Source: Bacteroidales bacterium (GTDB taxonomy: Bacteria; Bacteroidota; Bacteroidia; Bacteroidales; JAADJA01). Taken from it: 10,101 nucleotides of DNA. Below the pieces are notes generated by a model, which saw nothing but the letters and a program-made list of their open reading frames with translations, ran no database searches and was not told where the DNA came from. The stretch covers positions 1-10,101 of the forward strand of contig JAIOTR010000138.1 in NCBI GenBank assembly GCA_021106665.1. Reading direction: 5' to 3'. Positions 1 to 5,367 of the stretch are shown here, piece after piece. A program made the translations under genes and the position numbers. Each line of letters begins with the position of its first letter. Within the stretch, counting starts at the first letter, position 1.

Positions 1-60
1 AATAAATCTGCGGCCAATGACCTGCTGGAATTTCAAAAAGAAAATTACAGAATGTATTGA
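1..60 (+). CDS. 3' end of an unidentified gene (partial)
   Basis: The window opens inside a plus-strand reading frame. Frame 1 gives 19 residues ending in ENYRMY and a TGA stop at 58-60. The composition is plausible for a protein C-terminus, but too little is visible to name a family. Frame 2 is also open, from base 2 to a TAA at 119-121, and its second half (GDINILEKEKLKKNLLS) also looks protein-like. The true end may therefore be at 121, or a frameshift may separate the two halves. A hairpin at 125-162 follows closely, consistent with the end of a transcription unit. Confidence that some gene ends here is fair; confidence in the exact frame is low. Confidence 0.4.
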   Translation, partial: NKSAANDLLEFQKENYRMY

Positions 61-124
61 TTCACGGGGTGATATAAATATCCTTGAAAAAGAAAAATTA
101 AAGAAAAACCTGCTGAGTTAAACG

Positions 125-162
125 CCGAAAAGCGCCCACCTTTTCAGGCTGACGCTTTTCGG
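125..162 (+). terminator. Perfect 10-bp hairpin after the first gene, possible terminator
   Basis: CCGAAAAGCG at 125-134 is exactly reverse-complementary to CGCTTTTCGG at 153-162, with an 18-base loop. It begins 4-65 bases after the two candidate stops of the upstream gene. On the plus strand the stem is followed by ATGAAAAAAA rather than a T-run, so it is not a textbook intrinsic terminator. It may be a processing or attenuating hairpin, or a dispersed palindrome. Confidence 0.4.
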
Positions 163-250
163 ATGAAAAAAATTACCAATTTATCCTGGTAGTTTAACGC
201 AATATTAAATTTGAATATTGTTTACTGTTCAAAATTTTTTGACTTTATTT

Positions 251-286
251 AACCTGTCAGGTTGGTAAAAACCTGACAGATTTTTT
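251..286 (+). terminator. Intrinsic terminator-like hairpin with T-run between convergent genes
   Basis: CTGTCAGGTT (254-263) pairs perfectly with AACCTGACAG (270-279) across a 6-base loop, and six Ts follow at 281-286. This fits rho-independent termination of plus-strand transcription arriving from the left. The left arm is also part of a 13-base palindrome (AACCTG-T-CAGGTT, 251-263), so alternative folds exist. The minus-strand lipoprotein gene stops at 291, and the same stem could end that transcript too, although its minus-strand flank is only modestly T-rich. From memory, similar AACCTGACAGGTT palindromes recur between genes in Bacteroidota. Confidence 0.6.
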
Positions 287-290
287 ATAT

Positions 291-824
291 TTAAATTTCT
301 CCTTCCTTCTGCTGTTGCTCTTCAAATTCCCTGATCAGCTCTTCGGGTGATTTGCCGAGGTTTTTAATGGATATTTCTGCATCATCAGCAAATTCATCAT
401 CCGGGTATTTTACCAGGAATTCCTCGTATAATTTTTTTGCAGTTTCCAGGTCTTTTAAATCGTTCTCGTAAACATATCCCTTTAAAAAGAGGCATTGAGG
501 CGCTTTTTCAAAGTCAGGATAATTGTTTAGTATCTTGTCAAAGATATCAATGGCTTTGCGTGGCATATTCAGGTTCATGGCCATGTCGCCAGCTTTGAAT
601 AAATAAACAGGTGTTTCAGTGTCATTGGGGAATTCTTCGGCAAATGATTCATAAACACCAATCAAATCGTTTGCTTTTTGACGGTCAATCATTTGGCTTT
701 CATCAGAAAAAAGCTCATCCTCCATAAGCTTTATTTCTGAAAGTTTATTTTCTTTTGGAGATGTACAAGCACTGATTATTAATGCAACTAATACCAGGTA
801 AAAAATTGTTTTAAATGTTTTCAT
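291..824 (-). CDS. TPR-containing outer-membrane lipoprotein, 177 aa
   Basis: This is a predicted lipoprotein. It has a charged N-terminus (MKTFK), a hydrophobic segment at residues 7-17, and a lipobox ISAC with the lipidated cysteine at position 20. The mature part is acidic and helical and reads as tetratricopeptide (TPR) helices. Repeats are visible around residues 73-106 (AIDIFDKILNNYPDF) and 110-145 (AKKLYEEFLVKYPDD), a pattern shared with BamD/YbgF-like proteins. The C-terminal tail is rich in Glu and Gln. The likely site is the periplasmic face of the outer membrane, as a protein-protein scaffold. The exact role is unknown, and calling it BamD would go beyond the evidence because it is shorter. 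It is the last gene of the ruvX-def operon, 19 bases after def. Confidence 0.85.
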   Translation of the reverse strand: MKTFKTIFYLVLVALIISACTSPKENKLSEIKLMEDELFSDESQMIDRQKANDLIGVYESFAEEFPNDTETPVYLFKAGDMAMNLNMPRKAIDIFDKILNNYPDFEKAPQCLFLKGYVYENDLKDLETAKKLYEEFLVKYPDDEFADDAEISIKNLGKSPEELIREFEEQQQKEGEI

Positions 825-843
825 ATTTTTTCAAATTATCATT

Positions 844-1419
844 TTACTTTCTTATTCTCTTTTTCTTTAACGGAAAAATCATTTTATATTTTATATCAAT
901 GTTCCCTTTCGAAATATCCTGCAACCGTCTTTTTAATAAAATTTTTCTCAAATTGCTTACGCGATCGACAAAAAGGATTCCTTCCAGGTGATCATATTCG
1001 TGCTGAATGATGCGTGCCATAACGCTGTCATATTTTTCATCAAAAAATTCCCAGTTTTCGTTATAGTATTGAATCCTGATTTCTGGCTTACGCATTACAT
1101 CTTCACGAATATCAGGAACACTAAGGCAACCCTCATTAAACATCCACTCCTCACCTTTTTCTTCAATAATTTCTGGATTTATTATTACCCGCTTAAAGTC
1201 CTTTGCATGTTCATCTTCCTCAGCATAGGGGGTGGCATCCAATACCAGCAATCGAATGGAAAGGTTTACCTGTGGCGCTGCCAAACCTACGCCTGATGTA
1301 GTATACATGGTATCAAACATATTGGCGATCAATTCCTGTAAACCAGGATAATCCTTATCAATTTCTTTAGCGACCTTTCTTAAGGTTGGATGGCCATATG
1401 CTGTAATCGGTAAAACCAT
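844..1419 (-). CDS. def: Peptide deformylase, 191 aa
   Basis: Peptide deformylase removes the formyl group from the N-terminal methionine of new proteins, using a metal ion (Fe2+ or Zn2+). All three family motifs are intact. Motif 1 is GVGLAAPQ at residues 43-50. Motif 2 is EGCLS, with metal ligand Cys98. Motif 3 is QHEYDHLEG, with ligands His140 and His144 and catalytic Glu141. The N-terminus MVLPITAYGHPTLRK matches the usual start of the family, which supports the ATG chosen. The 191-residue length is slightly long, and the extra is a Lys/Arg-rich C-terminal tail. The gene begins 3 bases after the ruvX stop codon, so translation is probably coupled. The enzyme is cytoplasmic and normally essential. 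Confidence 0.97.
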   Translation of the reverse strand: MVLPITAYGHPTLRKVAKEIDKDYPGLQELIANMFDTMYTTSGVGLAAPQVNLSIRLLVLDATPYAEEDEHAKDFKRVIINPEIIEEKGEEWMFNEGCLSVPDIREDVMRKPEIRIQYYNENWEFFDEKYDSVMARIIQHEYDHLEGILFVDRVSNLRKILLKRRLQDISKGNIDIKYKMIFPLKKKRIRK

Positions 1420-1422
1420 TTT

Positions 1423-1854
1423 TTATTTTTTCTTACTTTTCGCAGCTTTATACTCCATGAACGACTGAAGAATTAATACTGCACTTATTTTATCAATTGT
1501 TGCTTTGTTTTGTCGGTCCTTTTTTTTCAGTCCCGCTGATATCATTGTTTGAAATGCTATTTTTGAAGTAAACCGTTCATCATATCTTTCAAGTTCAATG
1601 TCAGGAAATTCCTTTTTTAATTTCTTTACAAAAGGATCGATAAATTTAACAGAATCCGACATTTGATTGTTCATTTGTTTCGGCTCACCCACTACAAAAC
1701 TGTCAACTTTCTCCCTTCTTGTATAATCTTTCAAATATTGAAAAATATCCTTTGAATGTACCGTATCCAGTGCTGTGGCAATAATTTGCCACTCATCGGT
1801 AACTGCAAGACCAACCCTCTTTTGTCCGTAATCTATTGCCAGAATTCTGCCCAT
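1423..1854 (-). CDS. ruvX: RuvX/YqgF family Holliday junction resolvase-like nuclease, 143 aa
   Basis: This is a member of the YqgF/RuvX RNase H-fold family, implicated in Holliday junction resolution and in 16S rRNA 5' maturation. The visible acidic catalytic set is Asp8 in AIDYGQKRVG, Glu57 in VVGEPKQ, Asp92-Glu93 in YDERFTS, and Asp121 near the C-terminus (DKISAVLIL). I chose the ATG at 1852-1854, giving MGRILAIDYG as in most homologues, rather than the TTG two codons upstream (1858-1860). The C-terminus is Lys-rich. It is the first gene of the minus-strand operon, with def 3 bases downstream, and has a likely promoter at 1897-1904. Confidence 0.94.
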   Translation of the reverse strand: MGRILAIDYGQKRVGLAVTDEWQIIATALDTVHSKDIFQYLKDYTRREKVDSFVVGEPKQMNNQMSDSVKFIDPFVKKLKKEFPDIELERYDERFTSKIAFQTMISAGLKKKDRQNKATIDKISAVLILQSFMEYKAAKSKKK

Positions 1855-1896
1855 AAACAATCTTTATACTGAAACTCATCGCCAATAAAAAGATTG

Positions 1897-1904
1897 CAAA
1901 ATTA
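1897..1904 (-). promoter_or_regulatory. Candidate -7 promoter box for the ruvX-def-lipoprotein operon
   Basis: Read on the minus strand this is TAATTTTG, which fits the Bacteroidota sigma-A -7 consensus TAnnTTTG. It lies about 42 bases before the ruvX ATG. No convincing TTG-type -33 element is seen at the usual distance upstream, so the call rests on the -7 box and its position. Confidence 0.4.
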
Positions 1905-1911
1905 ACAAGAA

Positions 1912-1942
1912 GTTTCTTTCATTAAAAATTTATCTAACTTTG
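1912..1942 (+). promoter_or_regulatory. Candidate promoter for dapD
   Basis: TAACTTTG at 1935-1942 matches the Bacteroidota -7 box TAnnTTTG, and a weak T-rich -33-like stretch (GTTTC, from 1912) lies upstream. The start point would fall about 10 bases before the dapD ATG at 1960, giving a very short leader. It is back to back with the minus-strand box at 1897-1904, so the two promoters may compete. Confidence 0.4.
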
Positions 1943-1959
1943 AATACCAAATTTTAACA

Positions 1960-2778
1960 ATGATTGAAGAATTAAAGCATAATATAGAAAAAGCCTGGGA
2001 TGACAGGGAATTGATAAATTTTAAGGAATACAAGGCTTCTATTCGAAAAGTAATTGAATTGCTTGACCAGGGTACCATTAGGGTTGCTGAACCGGATGGA
2101 ATAAATTGGAAAGTTAATGAATGGGTAAAAAAAGCCGTGATTTTGTATTTTCCGATACAAAAAATGGAAATCACTATGGTTGGGCCATTTGAGTTCCATG
2201 ATAAAATAGACCTAAAAAAAGATTATAAAAAACTTGGTGTACGCGTAGTTCCACACGCTATTGCCCGTTACGGCTCCTACATTGCAAGAGGTGTTATAAT
2301 GATGCCCTCTTATGTAAATATTGGCGCTTATGTGGATGGTGGAACTATGGTTGATACATGGGCTACAGTAGGCTCATGTGCACAGATCGGAAAAAATGTC
2401 CATTTGAGCGGAGGAGTTGGAATAGGTGGCGTTTTGGAACCGATACAGGCAGCGCCTGTAATCATAGAAGACGGTTGTTTTATCGGTTCGAGGAGTATAG
2501 TCGTTGAAGGAGCATATATTGAAAAAGAGGCTGTTCTCGGTGCCAACGTTGTAATAACAAAATCCACAAAGATCATAGACGTTACCGGAGAGAAACCTGT
2601 TGAAATTAAAGGAAGAGTGCCGGCTCGCTCTGTTGTGATACCAGGCTCTTATTCAAAAAAATTCCCAGCTGGTGAATATAATGTATCTTGTGCACTGATC
2701 ATCGGACAAAGGAAACATTCCACTGATTTGAAAACTTCTTTGAACGATGCTTTGAGGGATTATGATGTTGCGGTTTAA
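1960..2778 (+). CDS. dapD: 2,3,4,5-tetrahydropyridine-2,6-dicarboxylate N-succinyltransferase, 272 aa
   Basis: DapD transfers a succinyl group from succinyl-CoA to tetrahydrodipicolinate, a committed step of the succinylase route to meso-diaminopimelate and lysine. The length is essentially that of the E. coli enzyme (about 274 aa). An N-terminal helical domain (about 1-90) is followed by a left-handed beta-helix of hexapeptide repeats (about 95-225). It contains MMPSYVNIGAYVDGGTMVDTWATVG and SGGVGIGGVLEPIQ, both near-invariant in DapD. The C-terminal segment closes with LNDALRDYDVAV. The ATG start gives the usual MIEELKHNIEKAW. It is transcribed away from ruvX and followed after 77 bases by the GT9 gene. 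Use of DapD implies the succinylase pathway rather than diaminopimelate aminotransferase, unless both are present elsewhere. Confidence 0.97.
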   Translation: MIEELKHNIEKAWDDRELINFKEYKASIRKVIELLDQGTIRVAEPDGINWKVNEWVKKAVILYFPIQKMEITMVGPFEFHDKIDLKKDYKKLGVRVVPHAIARYGSYIARGVIMMPSYVNIGAYVDGGTMVDTWATVGSCAQIGKNVHLSGGVGIGGVLEPIQAAPVIIEDGCFIGSRSIVVEGAYIEKEAVLGANVVITKSTKIIDVTGEKPVEIKGRVPARSVVIPGSYSKKFPAGEYNVSCALIIGQRKHSTDLKTSLNDALRDYDVAV

Positions 2779-2785
2779 GATTGAT

Positions 2786-2793
2786 TATTTTTG
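2786..2793 (+). promoter_or_regulatory. Weak candidate -7 box before the GT9 gene
   Basis: TATTTTTG fits TAnnTTTG and lies 62 bases before the TTG start of the next gene. The surroundings are so T-rich that a chance match is likely, and no good -33 element is seen. The GT9 gene could equally be read through from dapD. Confidence 0.2.
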
Positions 2794-2855
2794 ATTTTTT
2801 ATTTTCGATTGTACAGAAATTCAAAAACATAAAAATTATTATATAAAATACTTTT

Positions 2856-3845
2856 TTGAAGAAATTCCTTGTCATACAAACTGCTTCCATCGGGGATGTA
2901 ATACTTGCCACACCGGTAATTGAAAAATTGCATTTCCACTATCCTGATGCGAAAATCGATTTTCTATTGAAAAAAGGAAATCAAAGTTTATTTAATGCAC
3001 ATCCCTTTCTTCATAAAATTCTGGTGTGGGATAAAACCAGTAATAAGTACCGAAATTTTCTGGATCTGATGAATGTGGTCAGGGATAACAAATACGATTG
3101 TATAATAAATATTCAGCGATTTGCTGCTTCGGGATTACTTACAGTTTATTCAGGCGCTAAACTAAAAATAGGGTTCAATAAAAATCCTTTTTCTATATTT
3201 TTCAATAAGAGGATCAAACACACCATCAAAAAAGGTAACCGGCATGAAACCGAACGTAACCTTGACCTTGTAAGAACAATTACAGATGACACATCTTTCC
3301 AGGTAAAACTTTATCCCTCACAACAAAATCAGGCTAAAACTTCACAGTATAAAACTGTTAAATTCATCACCATCTCACCAGCATCATTATGGATTACAAA
3401 ACAATATCCTAAAGAAAAATGGATCGAATTCATCAAGGAAATAGGCCGGGATATTACTATTTATTTTTTAGGATCAACAAATGATTATAATTTCTGTGAA
3501 GATATTATCAAAATATCAGGGCATAAAAATTCTTTAAATTTGTCAGGCAAGTTCAGTTTCCTTGAATCCGCTGCACTTATGAAAAATGCTGTAATGAATT
3601 ACATGAATGACTCGGCGCCCATGCACCTCGCATCATCGGTCAATGCACCATCAACTGTAATTTATTGTTCAACTGTTCCCTCATTTGGATTTGGCCCGCT
3701 CTCGGAAAATTCAGCTATAATTGAAACCTCCGAAAACTTAAAATGCCGGCCATGTGGATTGCACGGCCTTAAAAAGTGCTCCAAAAAACATTTTAAGTGC
3801 GCGTTAACAATTGATAGTGAAAAATTATTAGAAAGAATAAATTAA
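2856..3845 (+). CDS. Glycosyltransferase family 9, ADP-heptose:LPS heptosyltransferase-like, 329 aa
   Basis: This is a GT9 (WaaC/WaaF-like, GT-B fold) enzyme that probably adds a heptose or related sugar to lipopolysaccharide at the inner face of the cytoplasmic membrane. The N-terminal acceptor-side motif IQTASIGDVILATP (residues 7-20) carries the conserved GD at 12-13. The donor-side motif is NDSAPMHLASSVNAP at 251-265. Near the C-terminus is a cysteine set, C297-x2-C300-x7-C308-x6-C315 in a CRPCGLHG context, typical as I remember it of Bacteroidota members. The start is TTG at 2856-2858: an in-frame TAA lies at 2844-2846, no ATG lies between, and the next in-frame Met is too late. Its TAA overlaps the next ATG by one base (TAATG), implying coupled translation with TsaC. 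The sugar specificity is unknown. Confidence 0.88.
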   Translation: MKKFLVIQTASIGDVILATPVIEKLHFHYPDAKIDFLLKKGNQSLFNAHPFLHKILVWDKTSNKYRNFLDLMNVVRDNKYDCIINIQRFAASGLLTVYSGAKLKIGFNKNPFSIFFNKRIKHTIKKGNRHETERNLDLVRTITDDTSFQVKLYPSQQNQAKTSQYKTVKFITISPASLWITKQYPKEKWIEFIKEIGRDITIYFLGSTNDYNFCEDIIKISGHKNSLNLSGKFSFLESAALMKNAVMNYMNDSAPMHLASSVNAPSTVIYCSTVPSFGFGPLSENSAIIETSENLKCRPCGLHGLKKCSKKHFKCALTIDSEKLLERIN

Positions 3846-4408
3846 TGGAAGAAGATATAAAAAAGGCGGTAGAAGTTTTAAAGAATAGCGGTACAATTTT
3901 GTATCCGACTGATACCATTTGGGGTATAGGTTGCGATGCAACCAGCAACAAAGCAGTTCAAAAAATAATAAAAATTAAAAGCAGGGCAAAAGAATTAAGT
4001 TTTATTATCCTTGTTGAGAAAGAAAGCAGAATAACAGATTATGTAGATAAGGTACCTGAGATCCTATGGGATTTATTGAAAAGTTTTGATACACCAACAA
4101 CAGTTATTTACCCGAGATCTAAGAATCTGGCGAAAAACATTGCTGCCAAAGATGGAAGCATTGCCATTCGGTTGGTAAAGGATGAGTTTTGCCAGCGATT
4201 AATCTCACAATTGAATAAACCAATTGTTTCTACTTCTGCTAATTTTTCAGGTGAATCTTCGCCTTTTATGTTCAGGGATATATCAGATGAACTCAAGAGG
4301 AGTGTGGATTATATTGTTAAGATGCATCGCAAAAAATTAAGTAAAGTGAAAGCATCCACCATCATTAAACTAAAACCAAATGGGGAATTTGAAATCGTAC
4401 GACAATAA
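3845..4408 (+). CDS. tsaC: Threonylcarbamoyl-AMP synthase (TsaC/YrdC/Sua5 family), 187 aa
   Basis: It makes threonylcarbamoyl-adenylate from threonine, bicarbonate and ATP, the first step in forming t6A at position 37 of ANN-decoding tRNAs. The YrdC fold motifs are clear: ILYPTDTIWGIGCDA at residues 18-32, the basic KIKSRAKE at 43-50, IAIRL at 106-110, STSANFSGE at 129-137, and KASTIIKL at 169-176. The length matches the short TsaC form (E. coli about 190 aa) and it lacks the extra C-terminal Sua5 domain. The ATG overlaps the upstream GT9 stop by one base. Because lengths and motifs overlap in this family, the label YrdC/Sua5-type would be equally acceptable. Confidence 0.94.
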   Translation: MEEDIKKAVEVLKNSGTILYPTDTIWGIGCDATSNKAVQKIIKIKSRAKELSFIILVEKESRITDYVDKVPEILWDLLKSFDTPTTVIYPRSKNLAKNIAAKDGSIAIRLVKDEFCQRLISQLNKPIVSTSANFSGESSPFMFRDISDELKRSVDYIVKMHRKKLSKVKASTIIKLKPNGEFEIVRQ

Positions 4409-4451
4409 TGAAAATTAAATTCCAAACTTCAATAAAGAAATTTATCCATTG

Positions 4452-5258
4452 ATGTTAAATTCAATAAAAACCGGGTTCATTCAATTTCAACCAATTCTTG
4501 GTGAACAGGAGACAAATATTAATAAGCTTTCTATTTTACTAGAACAAGCAAATGATGCGGATCTAATAGTTATTCCGGAACTTGCGAATTCTGGCTATAA
4601 TTTTGAAAGTAAAGAACAGGCTTTTGCATTATCAGAAGAAATTGATAATAGCCAATTTGTGAATTTTCTGATAAATGAAGCCGCCAAACATAGTCTCTAT
4701 ATTGTTTCTGGAATTAATGAACGGGAAGATGATAAACTCTATAACTCCTCTGTGCTGGTTGGTCCAAAAGGATTGATCGGCAAATACCGTAAGATCCATC
4801 TTTTTATGAATGAGTTCGATTTCTTTGAACGAGGGAATTTAGGACTTCCTGTATTTGATATCGGAATTTGTAAGATTGGTATGTTAATCTGCTTCGACTG
4901 GATTTTCCCTGAAGTTTGGAGAATACTGGCACTAAAAGGTGTCGATATTATCTGCCATCCTTCAAATCTAGTTCTCCCCTTTGCTCAACAAGCAGTTCCG
5001 GTGCATGGATTAATTAACCGTACATTTAACATCACCGCTAATCGTTACGGAATAGAAAGAGGAGTTACTTTCAGTGGAAAATCTATTATAGCTGATCCTT
5101 ATGGAAAAACACTTATCACAGCCTCACCTGATGCGGATGAAGTTTCGTTTATTATTTTTAATCTGGAAGACGCCAGAAATAAAATGATTACCACGAGGAA
5201 TCATGCCTTTAACGACAGGTTTCCTTCCGAATATGAAGAACTTTCATCCTATAATTAA
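4452..5258 (+). CDS. Nitrilase-superfamily carbon-nitrogen hydrolase, 268 aa
   Basis: The alpha-beta-beta-alpha nitrilase fold is evident with an intact Glu-Lys-Cys triad: Glu43 in IPELANSGY, Lys114 in YRKIHLF, and Cys147 in LICFDWIFPE. A second conserved acidic position, Glu154, follows the Cys. Members hydrolyse amides or carbamoyl groups, for example N-carbamoylputrescine, beta-ureidopropionate or omega-amides. The segment after the Cys (CHPSNLVLP, then NRTFNITANRYG) is typical of the superfamily but does not fix the substrate. I chose the ATG at 4452 over the adjacent TTG at 4449. It lies 43 bases after tsaC without an obvious promoter, so it is probably in the same operon. No signal peptide is seen, so it is cytoplasmic. 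Confidence 0.88.
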   Translation: MLNSIKTGFIQFQPILGEQETNINKLSILLEQANDADLIVIPELANSGYNFESKEQAFALSEEIDNSQFVNFLINEAAKHSLYIVSGINEREDDKLYNSSVLVGPKGLIGKYRKIHLFMNEFDFFERGNLGLPVFDIGICKIGMLICFDWIFPEVWRILALKGVDIICHPSNLVLPFAQQAVPVHGLINRTFNITANRYGIERGVTFSGKSIIADPYGKTLITASPDADEVSFIIFNLEDARNKMITTRNHAFNDRFPSEYEELSSYN

Positions 5259-5317
5259 ATTTTTCTTTAAAGTAATTTCTTATTATTTAGAAATAATTTA
5301 AATAGTTAAAAAAGTAT

Positions 5318-5325
5318 TAATTTTG
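5318..5325 (+). promoter_or_regulatory. Candidate -7 promoter box for the fused E1 gene
   Basis: TAATTTTG followed by CA matches the Bacteroidota -7 box TAnnTTTG(C). It sits in a 109-base intergenic stretch, 42 bases before the E1 ATG, with AT-rich sequence upstream and only a weak -33 candidate. It suggests the E1 gene is transcribed separately from the upstream nitrilase. Confidence 0.45.
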
Positions 5326-5367
5326 CAACACGATTTTAGCGTTGATTATAAAATATTTACAATATAA

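Noticed and set aside
200..220. Hairpin CAATATT...AATATTG
   Set aside because: It has seven AT-only pairs in a very AT-rich spacer, is not followed by a T-run at a useful distance, and is likely chance.
988..1296. Open frame of about 100 codons on the plus strand opposite def
   Set aside because: It lies wholly antisense to a deformylase with all motifs intact, and its sequence has no family features.
1855..1860. TTG as the start of ruvX
   Set aside because: The ATG two codons downstream gives the usual MGRILAIDYG start.
4449..4451. TTG as the start of the nitrilase gene
   Set aside because: It is immediately followed by an ATG, which is the simpler choice.
5275..5294. Hairpin ATTTCT...AGAAAT after the nitrilase gene
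   Set aside because: The stem is only 6 AT-rich pairs and no T-run follows, so a terminator cannot be supported.
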